64,000 nt of DNA from Aphanocapsa lilacina HA4352-LM1 (GCA_019359725.1 JAHHGR010000011.1:1-64000), one strand, 5' to 3'; counted from the first letter of the stretch, positions 28,218 through 37,820 are shown. The notes: generated by a model from the letters alone, not told the origin. Program-made: numbers and translations.

Positions 28218-28827
28218 TTACGCTTTGCGAACCTCAATCGCTTGCTGGGAAAGCTCTTCAATGATCTCTTTCTGTTTGTGGCTCTCGATGACTTCCAGCA
28301 GTTCGCCGGTCTCGATATTGCTGATGACCGTTTTGAAATCGTGGCCGCGCCGCAGACTAAATTCATCGATGCTGATCCGTTTGACCTGGCCCCAGTCTTT
28401 TTTTTAACTGCGCAGCCACATGCTCGAACATTCCTCGTACTTCGTCAGGACTGATGCCTTCTTCGCGGGCGACCTGTTCGAGGCTTGAGTGTTGTACTCG
28501 CTCATAGATATCTTCTTCAAAACGTCGGGTGTGTCGCCGCCGCCAATCGACGAATTCTAGTTGTTCAGTGCAGTAACGTTCACAGGTTCTGCAGTGGAAT
28601 TGTCGTCGAGGAATCTGCAAGAGCACGGGCTTTTCGCGTATCCTCAAGTCTCGGATTCGCAGTGGACGAGACTGGTGTTCGCGGTCGATAAATTGCCCGC
28701 AACTAGAACAGAGTATTCCTGGAGCAAGCGGTCTGAGGTAGAAAACGATGCCCTGCTCATCGATGAACTGCCGTTCGACATAAACGTTGGGTAGCTCTAG
28801 AAGCTGAGTCAGTTCAATACTCAGCAT
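28218..28827 (-). pseudogene. ISL3-family transposase, frameshifted and truncated
   Basis: The start at 28827 gives an ISL3 N-terminus with zinc-finger cysteines (CSSCGQFI, CRTCERYC) and a helix-turn-helix (HSSLEQVAREEGISPDEVRGMFEH). Around 28397-28404 an A8 tract moves the frame; after it another frame reads DWGQVKRISIDEFSLRRG, containing the first catalytic aspartate region, and stops at 28218. About 200 of the usual 400-plus residues remain. Seven A instead of eight would restore the frame. Confidence 0.8.
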
Positions 28828-29191
28828 ACACCACGGACTCAGGAGAGCCTTTGCTCACTCAGGAGTTAAACCTTCCGGGTGTCCACGTTCCGATCCAGTT
28901 TTCCAAGGAAAAGAAACGATATATTTTTGGCTTTGACCACGTCGAATCTCTGGCGAGCGGCAACTAAGATGCCCCTCGATCAAAGAAGCCCAGGCACTCA
29001 AAGATTTCTGGGGGGTCTATTGGGGCAGGTTGTGGGAACTGGCGGGACGGGTGGGCTCGATTCGGGTGCGCATTCAGCAATCAGGGGAGCGAGCCGTTGA
29101 TGCAACCGCCGGCTTATGCGCGGGAGGAGTCGAGCGATGAGGTGCAGACCCGCAAAGGAATGGAGTCGGGGGGCTTTGAGCCTGTCCTACT
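28828..29191. other. 364-base stretch with two decayed coding fragments
   Basis: Two coding-like frames remain on the + strand and neither has a recognisable start. The first (28851-28967) ends GFDHVESLASGN. The second (28973-29140) begins PSIKEAQALKDFWGVYW and ends LCAGGVER. I recognise neither. They look like leftovers of genes broken by the adjacent ISL3 element. Otherwise the stretch is featureless. Confidence 0.3.
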
Positions 29192-30613
29192 CTAGCTTCT
29201 TGCCACAGGCCCCGCCCGACGGCGGGGCCTGCGCCGCCAGGCCGCCGCACCCAAAAGCGCCAGCATCCCGCCTGCTGCCCCGACGGTGGGTTCGGGAATT
29301 TCGGTGGTCTCAAAAGGAGCGTTGACGATGATGTCGCCGTCGCGGCGGTCGGTGGGCACGAAGATGTTGCCGTCAGACTCAAAGGTGCCCAGGATCTGTC
29401 CGTCCAGGTTCGCCACATAGTTGGTGAGTTGTCCGCTGCCGTTGAGCGCGTCAAAGTAGACCCGGCTGCCTTCGACCAGCACGTTCCCGCCGAAGGCCGT
29501 CAGGTTACCCGAACCGTTGGGGTCCGCCGTGCCCAGATTGGCGATCGTGACGAGCCTGCCGCCCACGTAGGCGTACACGCCGTTCTGGCCAAGGTCGGTG
29601 CGCCCCAAAAAGGCGAGCGACGTGCCGTCGAGGGAGACGTTGCGCGAAGCTGAGAAACTCGTGAACACCCCCCCGTCCGGCGCGCGGGTCTCGCCCAGGA
29701 CGACGATTTCCATTGGGTCGCCGCCGAAATTGGCGTAGAGGCCCTGGGGAACGAAGCCGCCGAAGTCGCGGGTGCCGGCGATGGCGACGACGTTGCCGTC
29801 CTGGACGTCGAGACCCCGCAGGTCGGTGGTGTCGGCGGCGAAGACCGTGCTCGGCGGCAAACCGGCGGTACTGAGCAGCGTCGAAAGACCGCTTAGATCC
29901 AGATTGCTGCTGAAGATGCCTTCGCGGGCGGTGCCGCCGGCGGTCTCAAAAAAGCTCGCCCGAAAGAAAAACTGGCCACCGTCGATCTTGATGCCTTCGA
30001 TGTCGAACAGCTCCGCCCCGCCGGGCAGCGCGAAGCGCTCCGCGTCGAGGCGCGCCAGGGACGTGCCGCTCGCCAGAAAGTAACCGAGATCCCCCGCCGC
30101 GTCGGTGCCGGTGAACAGTAGATTCTGGCCTTCGATGCCCAGCACGTCGAAGCCGCCGTTGACGAAGCGGCCGCTGCCGCCCGGGACCGCCGTGGTCGTA
30201 TCGACGATCCGCCTGAGGCCCGTTCCGTCGATACCTACGGTATAGATGCCGCTACTGGTATTGGCGAGGCTGCTGCCGATAAAGCCGACCTGGCCGCCGC
30301 CCAACTTTGCCAGTAGTGCCGAGCTGAAGTTGCCGCTGCCGCCCGGAACCGCTGCCTCCAGCGGCTCAAAAAACGCTTCAAAGTCAAAATCGGCCACGAC
30401 CGTATTACTCACCGGGTCTTCCAGACCAGCGGCGGACGACGGTTCGGGGGCATCAGGACGGCGCAGGAGGCTGTCGAGTTGCCACAGCTCGAAGGTGCCG
30501 CCGACCGGCCAGGGCGAGGTGGTGCCCGCAATTTCGAACGCCTGCGCCCGAGCGCTCAGCAACAGACCCAACGCTGCTACAACGGATGCAACCCCGCCGA
30601 CTTTTCGAACCAT
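29192..30613 (-). CDS. PEP-CTERM exported protein
   Basis: This 473-residue protein has a signal peptide (MVRKVGGVASVVAALGLLLS, cleavage near AQA-F), a long beta-rich repetitive body in which blocks like AVPGGSGNF and VPGGSGRF recur, and a C-terminal sorting signal: IPEPTVGAAGG, a hydrophobic helix and an arginine cluster (WRRRPRRR). PEP-CTERM proteins are processed by an exosortase and exported to the surface or matrix. The body resembles the choice-of-anchor repeats of such proteins. Function is unknown. Confidence 0.85.
   Translation of the reverse strand: MVRKVGGVASVVAALGLLLSARAQAFEIAGTTSPWPVGGTFELWQLDSLLRRPDAPEPSSAAGLEDPVSNTVVADFDFEAFFEPLEAAVPGGSGNFSSALLAKLGGGQVGFIGSSLANTSSGIYTVGIDGTGLRRIVDTTTAVPGGSGRFVNGGFDVLGIEGQNLLFTGTDAAGDLGYFLASGTSLARLDAERFALPGGAELFDIEGIKIDGGQFFFRASFFETAGGTAREGIFSSNLDLSGLSTLLSTAGLPPSTVFAADTTDLRGLDVQDGNVVAIAGTRDFGGFVPQGLYANFGGDPMEIVVLGETRAPDGGVFTSFSASRNVSLDGTSLAFLGRTDLGQNGVYAYVGGRLVTIANLGTADPNGSGNLTAFGGNVLVEGSRVYFDALNGSGQLTNYVANLDGQILGTFESDGNIFVPTDRRDGDIIVNAPFETTEIPEPTVGAAGGMLALLGAAAWRRRPRRRAGPVARS
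29206..29231 (-). terminator. GC-rich hairpin overlapping the end of the PEP-CTERM gene
   Basis: CAGGCCCCGCC (29206-29216) and GGCGGGGCCTG (29221-29231) form an 11-bp stem with a 4-base loop. It encodes part of the last residues (RRRAGPVA) and sits just before the stop at 29192. No T-run follows, so its termination strength is doubtful. Confidence 0.4.
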
Positions 30614-30853
30614 GGCCCACTCCTCACAACAAACAACGAGACAAACAAGAGCAGTCTATTGCGGGCTCACTAGGGAGCGAAGTCCTGCGCTATACCTTTC
30701 GTGGTCAAATATGACCTGCATCTTTCGCACTAAAGTGACAAACAGGCGAACTGCCTGTCAAAGGCCGGTTTCATCCATAATTTTTCTGGGTTTCACAAGT
30801 CTTCCGCCTGGACATTGATGGGCGGATTGCCGATCTGTTGAGAGGTAAGCGCA

Positions 30854-31540
30854 TTGCAAAGTGAATGGATACCGATGCTTCAGGCGCTGGCGGAGCACCG
30901 GGAGCGCGAAAACAATTCCCGCCTGCCGCTTTCTGGGCGGTTGCCGGACGAGGTGCAGGCGCTGCCTTTTTGGCGCGAGACGCTGGCGGGCAAGCTCACG
31001 GCGCGCTTGGGAGCCCCCTTCTGGCAGGTCCACCGCCCCCAAAAAAACGAGCGCTGCCTGTATATCGGTTGTGGCCCCAGTTTTCTGACCGATCCGTGGG
31101 TGGAGTGGGGAGCGTTGTTTTGGGGCACCGATCTTGACGGGGCGATGGTGCGGGCCGTGCGCGCCCGCGCCCCCCAGCTCAACTCGAAGCTCTTCAAAGA
31201 TCTGCAGGAAGCGCCGCCCCACGACCTCGACCGCTACCCCGAGGGCCAGTTCGACCTGGTGATCGCGGCGGGGTTCAGCCCGTTTATGCCCCTGGCCTAC
31301 AGCGAAGCGGTAATCGCGGCGGTGCGGCGGGTGCTCAAAGTCGGGGGCGGCTTGCTCTGGGAAGTGGCCGACCCCGATTCAGCCTGGTTCGAAGACTGGA
31401 GCATCGGCCAGATGTATTTGAGCCTGGAGGTGGTGGCGGTGCCGCTTGCCGATTGGAAGCGCGCACTCGCCACCGTCGGACCGATCCAGGCTGAAAATAG
31501 TGGCGAACTCCTGCACACGTTCTTAGTCGAACGCGCCTAG
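30854..31540 (+). CDS. Class I SAM-dependent methyltransferase
   Basis: There are 228 residues from a TTG at 30854, preceded by GAGAGGTAA; an ATG at 30884 is the alternative. The Rossmann motif I is CLYIGCGPSFLTDP, followed by an acidic residue after strand 2 (GTDLDGAM), DLVIAAGFSPF (motif II) and the post-II LKVGGGLLWEV. The substrate is unknown. It precedes a SAM hydrolase gene by 2 bases. Confidence 0.8.
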   Translation: MQSEWIPMLQALAEHRERENNSRLPLSGRLPDEVQALPFWRETLAGKLTARLGAPFWQVHRPQKNERCLYIGCGPSFLTDPWVEWGALFWGTDLDGAMVRAVRARAPQLNSKLFKDLQEAPPHDLDRYPEGQFDLVIAAGFSPFMPLAYSEAVIAAVRRVLKVGGGLLWEVADPDSAWFEDWSIGQMYLSLEVVAVPLADWKRALATVGPIQAENSGELLHTFLVERA

Positions 31541-31542
31541 GG

Positions 31543-32340
31543 ATGGGACTGATCACGCTGCTGAGCGACTTTGGCCTGGTAGACGGCTACGTTGCCCAGA
31601 TGAAGGGGGCAATCGCCGCCATTGCCCCCCAGGTGCAGGTGATCGACCTCACCCATCTGGTGCCGCCCCAGGACGTCGCCGCCGGGCGCTTCTGTCTGAC
31701 GAGTACCTGTCCGTACTTTCCGGCGGGCACGGTCCACGTCGCAGTGGTCGATCCGGGGGTGGGCGGTGCTCGGCGAACCGTCGCCGTCCGCTGCGAGGAG
31801 GCCTTTTTCGTCGGTCCCGACAACGGTCTGCTGAGTGGAATCCTGGCTGTTACCCCAGTGGTGGCTGCCGTCGAACTTACCGAACCTCGCTACTGGCGTA
31901 CCCCATCTCCGAGCGCTACCTTTCACGGGCGCGACATCTTCGCCCCTGTGGGCGCCCACCTGGCCCTCGGCGTACCTTTCGAGCAACTGGGCCGCCCCAT
32001 CGAGCCGGCAAGTCTGGTGGTGCTAGATCTGCCCGATTGCCGGGCAACGGCGGAAGGCTACGCAGGGGCGATCCAGGCTGTCGATCGCTTCGGGAACTTG
32101 ATTACCAATTTTCCGGGCGGGGTTGTTGCGGGCCGACCATGGAGTGTCGTTTTGGGGAAGTGGACCATTCCCGGTGGTCACACTTACAGCGATGTTCCTC
32201 GGGGAGAGACGCTGGCACTGGTGGGCAGCCACGGCTTCGTCGAGGTGGCCGTCGCCGGTGGCAGCGCCGGGCAGGTGCTTGATCAAACGGTCGGTGCCCC
32301 GGTCATACTGATTTGGCAACCAAGTGTGGACAGACATTAA
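31543..32340 (+). CDS. SAM hydrolase (DUF62, S-adenosylmethionine hydroxide adenosyltransferase)
   Basis: This 265-residue protein is of the DUF62/fluorinase superfamily. Typical motifs are LLSDFGLVDGYVAQMKG, VHVAVVDPGVG, GPDNGLLS and FHGRDIFAPVGAHLA. Non-fluorinase members hydrolyse SAM to adenosine and methionine. The chloride-specific loop of chlorinases cannot be judged by eye. It is 2 bases after the methyltransferase, and 4 bases before the DUF1824 gene. Confidence 0.9.
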   Translation: MGLITLLSDFGLVDGYVAQMKGAIAAIAPQVQVIDLTHLVPPQDVAAGRFCLTSTCPYFPAGTVHVAVVDPGVGGARRTVAVRCEEAFFVGPDNGLLSGILAVTPVVAAVELTEPRYWRTPSPSATFHGRDIFAPVGAHLALGVPFEQLGRPIEPASLVVLDLPDCRATAEGYAGAIQAVDRFGNLITNFPGGVVAGRPWSVVLGKWTIPGGHTYSDVPRGETLALVGSHGFVEVAVAGGSAGQVLDQTVGAPVILIWQPSVDRH

Positions 32341-32344
32341 AGCG

Positions 32345-32740
32345 ATGGAATCGCCCGAACTGAACGACAAGCAAGCCCAGCGCATTCTGGAAAACAGCGC
32401 CTTTGCCGATCGCGCTCTGGTGCGCCGGGCGCTTGTCCGGCTGGCCGGACCTGCCGAGTACAAGATGATCGGCGTCTGCGCCGATGCGGTGGAATCGGCG
32501 GTGTCTGCCCTGCGGGGGTATCTTGCCGCCTTCGGTTACCCCGAGCCGCCCCTGGCGTTCGACCCCATCGACGAGCGGGGAGTGTACCTCAAGTTCAACC
32601 CCAAGACCGGCAGTTGCTACGCTTCGCCCTACACCGGCAGCGAGCGGGGGGTGATCGTCTCCTGTTTTTCGCCGGGGAGCGAGGAATACAACGAGACTTA
32701 CGCCCATTTGCCCCTGGAATTGTTTACAAGAACAGATTGA
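32345..32740 (+). CDS. DUF1824 family protein
   Basis: This 131-residue protein starts at ATG 32345. The pattern NDKQAQRIL, AEYKMIGVCAD, GPVYLKFNP-like GVYLKFNPKTG and RGVIVSCFSPGSEEYNETY matches DUF1824, a cyanobacterial and plastid-lineage family of unknown function. It is the last gene in the methyltransferase/SAM hydrolase run. Confidence 0.85.
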   Translation: MESPELNDKQAQRILENSAFADRALVRRALVRLAGPAEYKMIGVCADAVESAVSALRGYLAAFGYPEPPLAFDPIDERGVYLKFNPKTGSCYASPYTGSERGVIVSCFSPGSEEYNETYAHLPLELFTRTD

Positions 32741-32787
32741 ACAGGTCGCTCTACGGCGGTTCCGGTTTGCCGAGCCCTTGTTTGTGC

Positions 32788-34182
32788 CTACAACAGCGTC
32801 CGCGCCAGCGCCAGCGCCTCCTCGCGGCCGGTCACTTCACCGGTGGCCTGGGCCTCCTGGATGGCGGCGAGCAACTGGCCCACCTGCGGCCCCGGCTTGA
32901 GGTCCAATTCGGCCATCAGCCCGTTGCCGTCGATGAGCGTGCGCGGGTGGGCGAGCGGGTCACCGGGGGTGTAGTAGTGCCCCAGCAACCGCCCGGTCAG
33001 TTCCACTGCCCGCGCCAGGTCGTCTTTGCCCACCTGGGGGCCGAGGGTCGAACGCCGGTCGGCCAGGGCTAGCATCAGCAGGGCAGGGAGCATCTGGCCC
33101 AGATCGCGGCAGAGGCGATAGACCGCCCGGTTGCTGGGCGGCCAGTGGGCGGCCAGCTGGCCGGGGCGCAGGTGGTGCTGCACCAGGGTCGCCACCCAGC
33201 GTTCCTCGTCGCGGCTGAATTTGAGGCGCTGGAGAATCTGCCGGGTCATGTTCGCCCCCAGGCTCTCGTGGCCGATGAAGCTCATCCGGCCGCTCGCCGG
33301 ATCGAGTTTGCTGGTGGGGGGCTTGGCGATGTCGTGCAGCAGCGCCCCGAGCTTCACCAGGGTCCGGACGCTGTGGCCCCCCGTGACCTGCCGGTCCAGG
33401 TCGGCTCTCACCTGCTCGGCAAAATCGGCAATCGCACCGTCCACCTGGCGGATCACCTCGAAGGTGTGCTCGATGAGCGGCAGGTGGTGGTAACCGCTCG
33501 GTCCAATCGCCTCCATGGGAGCAATTTCTGGCAGCCAGTCGGCGAGTAACCCGTCGCGGTAGGCGGCCAGCAGCGCGTCCGCGCCGGTAGGGGCGCAGAT
33601 CAGGGCGCACAGTTCCTCGCGCACCCGCTCGGCGGAGACCGCCGCGAGCCGGTGGGCGTGCAGGCCGATCCAGGCGCGGGTGCCGGGCTCGATTGCAAAA
33701 TCCAGCTGGGCCGCGAGGCGATAGCCCCGCAACAACCGCAGCGGGTCGTCGACGAGATTGGCTTCACCGATGGCGCGCAGCGTGCGGCGGGTGAGATCGC
33801 CCCGGCCGTCAAAAGGGTCGAATAGTTTCCCGGCGCGCACGTCCCAGGCGATGGCGTTGACGGTGTAGTCGCGGCGGGCCAGGTCGCTCACGAGGTCGGC
33901 CCCCTGCCGGCGGGCGAAATCGAGGGTGATCCCCGAATCCAACACCAGCCGCACGATCTCGTGCTCGGCGTCGAGCACGGCAAAACCGGCCCCCAAACGC
34001 CGGGCCAGAACGCGGGCGCGCTCGGCGACCGGGCCGGGGCAGACGAAATCCAAATCGAGCGGCACGCGGGTGCGGTTCAACAGTGCGTCGCGCACACTGC
34101 CGCCCACGAGCGCCAGCGGACCCGGCCAGTCGGCCGGGTCGAAGGGAATGGCATCGAGCAGGGAAGTCAACTGCAGCATCAT
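32788..34182 (-). CDS. CCA tRNA nucleotidyltransferase / poly(A) polymerase family protein with HD domain
   Basis: There are 464 residues from the ATG at 34182. The class II nucleotidyltransferase head has LALVGGSVRDALLNR and the metal-binding DLDFV. The GRGDLTRRTLRAIGEA neck segment and RLLRGYRLAAQL follow. An HD domain has LLHDIAKPP near residue 290. Cyanobacteria can have CCA-adding, A-adding or poly(A) enzymes of this family; specificity is not clear here. Confidence 0.9.
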   Translation of the reverse strand: MMLQLTSLLDAIPFDPADWPGPLALVGGSVRDALLNRTRVPLDLDFVCPGPVAERARVLARRLGAGFAVLDAEHEIVRLVLDSGITLDFARRQGADLVSDLARRDYTVNAIAWDVRAGKLFDPFDGRGDLTRRTLRAIGEANLVDDPLRLLRGYRLAAQLDFAIEPGTRAWIGLHAHRLAAVSAERVREELCALICAPTGADALLAAYRDGLLADWLPEIAPMEAIGPSGYHHLPLIEHTFEVIRQVDGAIADFAEQVRADLDRQVTGGHSVRTLVKLGALLHDIAKPPTSKLDPASGRMSFIGHESLGANMTRQILQRLKFSRDEERWVATLVQHHLRPGQLAAHWPPSNRAVYRLCRDLGQMLPALLMLALADRRSTLGPQVGKDDLARAVELTGRLLGHYYTPGDPLAHPRTLIDGNGLMAELDLKPGPQVGQLLAAIQEAQATGEVTGREEALALARTLL

Positions 34183-34474
34183 CTTTTGGAAGTTTCTCTG
34201 AACACTGCCCATTCGAAGCACTTTGCGCTACTCTGGATCAGGCCGGGACATCGGGGTTACCTGAGACCGTCTTGGGCCGGGCCACTCAGGCCCACGGCGC
34301 TCACAGTAACTCGGACACCCTCGGATCCAAGCTTTACCCACACCTATGCCATTTTTGCCCATCGCCGAACGGTTGCGGTCGCGTTCCTCTGTCGTGCCTA
34401 CGAGGGGCCACGGAGGGGACAGCCGATCCCAGCCCTTCTCAGGGGATGGTCTGCATCGAGATCGAGCTGGAAAT

Positions 34475-34505
34475 GCAGGCGGGGCCTTGCGCCTGCGCCT
34501 GTTTT
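34475..34505 (+). promoter_or_regulatory. Terminator-like hairpin (possible attenuator) in the RRM gene leader
   Basis: GCAGGC (34475-34480) can pair with GCCTGC (34491-34496), or CAGGCG (34476-34481) with CGCCTG (34496-34501); TTTTT follows at 34502-34506. The run lies about 44 bases before the RRM ATG. The 367-base gap 34183-34549 holds nothing else I can support. Confidence 0.35.
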
Positions 34506-34549
34506 TGCCCATGGTTTGTGTTCCTGGTTCATCGCATTAGGAGTTGCGT

Positions 34550-35134
34550 ATGTCCGTTCGACTCTACGTTGGAAATTTGCCCGAGGAGGTCACCCGCCAG
34601 GAATTGGAGGCGGTTTTCGCCCCCGCCGGCGAAGTGGTCTCCCTCAAAGTGATTACCGACCGCAAGACCGGCAAGTGCCGGGGCTTCGGTTTTCTGACCG
34701 TGTCCACCCCCGAAGCCGCCGACGGCTTCATCGAGCAATTTAATGGCGTCAGCTTCAAAGATGTCGCTCTGCGCGTCGAGAAGGCCCAGCCCAAGGCTAA
34801 GAGCGACCGCAGCGACGAAGGTGACGGCGAAGCCGCCGCTCCCGCCGTGGCCGCCAGCGGCGAAGCGACCGAACCACAGGTGGAGAGTGCCGTTGCTCCC
34901 CGTCCCGTCCCGGCCCGCGCCGCCGGTCCGATCAGCACCGGTCGCCCGCCGATCCGCAAAGCCGACAAGAGCCAGCGCGACCGCCAGGGCGACGGCGGTC
35001 GCCGCCAGGGCGACAGCAGCCGCCGCGATCGCCCGGCAGCCACCAGTGTCTCCTCCGACGAGGCCAACCAGCCCGACCCGCGCTGGGCCGACGCCCTGCG
35101 CGACATTCGCCGCCAATTGACCACCAAGGCCTAG
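34550..35134 (+). CDS. RRM-type RNA-binding protein (Rbp)
   Basis: This 194-residue protein has one RNA-recognition motif at residues 1-82, with RNP2 RLYVGNLP and RNP1 KCRGFGFLTV. A long Ala/Pro/Glu linker and a basic Arg/Gly/Asp-rich region (RRQGDSSRRDR) follow, ending in PDPRWADALRDIRRQL, a segment commonly seen at the end of cyanobacterial Rbps. Family members are often cold-induced and bind mRNA. The ATG has GGAG nine bases upstream. Confidence 0.92.
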   Translation: MSVRLYVGNLPEEVTRQELEAVFAPAGEVVSLKVITDRKTGKCRGFGFLTVSTPEAADGFIEQFNGVSFKDVALRVEKAQPKAKSDRSDEGDGEAAAPAVAASGEATEPQVESAVAPRPVPARAAGPISTGRPPIRKADKSQRDRQGDGGRRQGDSSRRDRPAATSVSSDEANQPDPRWADALRDIRRQLTTKA

Positions 35135-35160
35135 GCGTTCCGGACCAGGAACACGGCACT

Positions 35161-35206
35161 CGAGCGGTCCAGGGCTGAAGAGATTCAGCCCTGGACCGCT
35201 CGCTTT
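35161..35206 (+). terminator. Strong intrinsic terminator after the RRM gene
   Basis: A near-perfect 19-bp stem, CGAGCGG...GGGCTGAA (35161-35179) with its complement 35184-35202, has loop GAGA, and CTTTT follows. The right arm contains the stop codon of the small minus-strand ORF at 35185. Confidence 0.85.
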
Positions 35207-35283
35207 TGCTCGATCGTTTCAATCAGATTTTTGATATGGCGCCGCCTTTCGAGGTCAAGGGGGGCAAAATAGTCCCGTTCCAT
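35185..35283 (-). CDS. Small ORF translationally coupled to pheT
   Basis: The pheT stop and the ATG of this frame overlap as TGATG (35281-35285). The 32 residues ([20 protein letters not shown]...) are strongly charged and helical and end in the terminator hairpin. The tight overlap and composition suggest translation. No family is recognised, and 32 residues is short enough for chance. Confidence 0.4.
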   Translation of the reverse strand: MERDYFAPLDLERRRHIKNLIETIEQKRAVQG

Positions 35284-37640
35284 CAGCTGCGCAGATCGAC
35301 CGAGTATCGCTCGGCCAGAGCCTGACGGACCCGCTGGTGGACGGCGGTGATCTCCTCTTCGGTGAGCGTGTGGTCGCTGCGGTAAACCATCCGAAAGGCA
35401 AGGGAGCGGCAGCCTGCCGGCACCCCCTGGCCCTTAAATTCATCGAGCAGCGCGACCGATTCGAGCAGCGATGCGCCCTGCTCGCGGATAAGCCGCTCGA
35501 ATTCGAAGACGGTGATCCCCTCGCGGGCATAGAACGACAAGTCCCGCGCCGCCGGAGGAAAGGGCGAAAAGGGCCGAAATTCGACCGGCCGCTCGCGCAC
35601 CAGGTCGATCAAAAAATCGAGATCGATCTCGAATACGAACGTCTGCTCGGGTAGATCCAGACGGGAAGCCAGACGGGGGTGCAGTTGCCCGAGGGTGCCA
35701 AGCCGCTCGCCCGAGACCCACAGCGAAGCCGTTCGTCCCGGGTGCAGCCGCTCATCCCGGCGGTCGGCCTGGTATTCGACTTCGATCTGCCACGGCTGCA
35801 AAATCGCCGCAAGCACGCCCTTAGCTGCGAACCAATCGAAGGGTGGGGTGACCTTTTGCCAGTCGCCCACCGCGGGCTCGCCGCACAGCACCGCCCCAAG
35901 CCGGCCCGACTCGAAGATGCCCTCGTCGGAGCGCAAAAAGACGACGCCCACTTCGAAGGCGTGAAAGGGCATGTTGCCCTGGGAGCGGTTGAAGCGCAAG
36001 GTCTCGAGCAAGCCGTCGATCAAATTGGTGCGCAGGCTGTTGAGTTCGGCGCTCAGCGGATTGCTGAGCACCACCGGCTGCTGGTCGCGGTCCGGGGCGA
36101 GCGAGTAAGTCACCACCTCGGTGAGCCCCGCCCCCTGGCACAGCGAGCGCACCCGCCGCTCGATAAAGTCCTCAAAAGGCAGATAGCCGCCGTCGGCGGG
36201 GGGCGGCAGGGTGGGCGCGAAGCGGTCGTAACCGACGACGCGCGCCACTTCTTCAATGAGATCGATTTCGCGCTCGATATCGCGCAATCGATGACCCGGT
36301 ACGATGACGGCGAATTCCTGCGGTCCCTGCTGCACATCGAAGCCGAGGTTCTTGAGCACCTGGGCAATCTCCGCATCCGGGATATCCTCGCCCAGAATCT
36401 GGGCAAGGCGCTCGGGGCGCAGGGACAACACGCGGTTCTCGCGGCGGCGGTAATCGTCGCTTGCCTGGGCGACGGCGCGCGCCCCTGCGCAATCGGCCAA
36501 TAGCTGCCGAGCGCGGCCGAGGGCATGTTCGAGGGCAAAAGCGTCCACACCGCGCTCGTAGCGCGCCGAAGCCTCGGTGCGCAGCGCAAAGACGCGGGCG
36601 GAGCGGCGAATCGTGGGCGGGTCGAAGATGGCGGCTTCGAGCACAATGCGCCGGGTCTGGGCGTTCACCTCGGTGGCCTCGCCCCCCATCACCCCGGCGA
36701 GGGCCACCGGCCGCGAGCCGGCGGTGATGAGCAGATTCGCGGGAGTCAAGGACCGATCGGTCCCATCCAGGGTGAGCAGTTGCTCGCCTTTGTGGGCGAA
36801 GCGCACCCCCAGGGTACCGGCGGCGAGCCGGTCGGCGTCGAAGGCGTGCAGCGGCTGGCCCCATTCGAGCAGTACGTAGTTGGTGACATCGACGACATTG
36901 TTGATGGGGCGCATGCCGGCTTTTTCGAGGCGCTCGCGCAGCCAGTCGGGTGCAGGACCGACCGCGGCTTCCTCTAGTAAGGTGGCGGTATAGACCGGGC
37001 AGGCTTCCGGCTCGGCGATCCGGGCAGCCAGCTCGCCCCTGGGCACCAGGGGCGCATCGACCAGGGGCAGGCGCAAGATGCCGCCGGTCAGGGCCGCCAC
37101 CTCGCGGGCGATCCCCACCATGCTGAGGGCGTCGGCGCGGTTGGCGGTCGAGGCCACTTCGAGAATCGCGTCGTCGAGACCGAGTAGCGGTCCTACGTCG
37201 CTGCCAAGGGGCAGCGACACCTCCGCAAAGATATGAATGCCCTCGGAGGTTTTTTCAAGACCCAACTCTTCGAGTGAGCAGAGCATGCCTTCGCTCGGCA
37301 CGCCCCGGATGCTTGCAGCGCGCAGCTTCAAGTCTTTGATCGGTAGATACGTGCCGACCGGGGCCACCGGCGCGTAGATGCCGGCGCGGGCGTTGGGAGC
37401 ACCGCAGACGATGTTGAGCAATCGGCCCGTGCCGATATCGACCCGGCAGACGCGCAGCCGGTCGGCCTGGGGATGGGGTGCGCATTCGAGCACCCGGCCC
37501 ACCACCACCCCGGTCGCCCAGGTGCGCCGATCTTCGATATGTTCGACTTCGAAGCCCGCCATGGTCAGCTTCTCGGCCAGTTCGGACGGCGTGAAATCAA
37601 ATTCGACGTACTCTTGAAGCCAGTTGAAGGAGACGCGCAT
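35283..37640 (-). CDS. pheT: Phenylalanyl-tRNA synthetase beta subunit
   Basis: This 785-residue subunit of the heterotetrameric enzyme starts at ATG 37640 ([14 protein letters not shown]). Domains in order: N-terminal region, tRNA-binding OB fold (about 40-155, [17 protein letters not shown]), B3/B4 editing domain (about 210-380), B5 (about 400-475), the catalytic-like core, and a C-terminal ferredoxin-fold anticodon-binding domain ([14 protein letters not shown]). PheS is not in the window. Confidence 0.97.
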   Translation of the reverse strand: MRVSFNWLQEYVEFDFTPSELAEKLTMAGFEVEHIEDRRTWATGVVVGRVLECAPHPQADRLRVCRVDIGTGRLLNIVCGAPNARAGIYAPVAPVGTYLPIKDLKLRAASIRGVPSEGMLCSLEELGLEKTSEGIHIFAEVSLPLGSDVGPLLGLDDAILEVASTANRADALSMVGIAREVAALTGGILRLPLVDAPLVPRGELAARIAEPEACPVYTATLLEEAAVGPAPDWLRERLEKAGMRPINNVVDVTNYVLLEWGQPLHAFDADRLAAGTLGVRFAHKGEQLLTLDGTDRSLTPANLLITAGSRPVALAGVMGGEATEVNAQTRRIVLEAAIFDPPTIRRSARVFALRTEASARYERGVDAFALEHALGRARQLLADCAGARAVAQASDDYRRRENRVLSLRPERLAQILGEDIPDAEIAQVLKNLGFDVQQGPQEFAVIVPGHRLRDIEREIDLIEEVARVVGYDRFAPTLPPPADGGYLPFEDFIERRVRSLCQGAGLTEVVTYSLAPDRDQQPVVLSNPLSAELNSLRTNLIDGLLETLRFNRSQGNMPFHAFEVGVVFLRSDEGIFESGRLGAVLCGEPAVGDWQKVTPPFDWFAAKGVLAAILQPWQIEVEYQADRRDERLHPGRTASLWVSGERLGTLGQLHPRLASRLDLPEQTFVFEIDLDFLIDLVRERPVEFRPFSPFPPAARDLSFYAREGITVFEFERLIREQGASLLESVALLDEFKGQGVPAGCRSLAFRMVYRSDHTLTEEEITAVHQRVRQALAERYSVDLRS

Positions 37641-37820
37641 GGGATGCAGGCCGGTCGAATGGAGCGTTTCGATGCTATCAGTTTGCCGGGGCACCCGACT
37701 ATGCTCCTGCGGGGCCGGCCTTCAAGCTTTAGTTTGAGATTTCCAAATGCTTGCCTCAATTGTCAAAAATTGCCGCGATCGGTTTCGAACACATCGACTC
37801 CTGAAAATATGCGACAAGAC

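Noticed and set aside
30742-30758. ACAGGC-GAACT-GCCTGT inverted repeat upstream of the methyltransferase
   Set aside because: Only 6-bp arms and no T-run; it may be an operator but cannot be told from chance.
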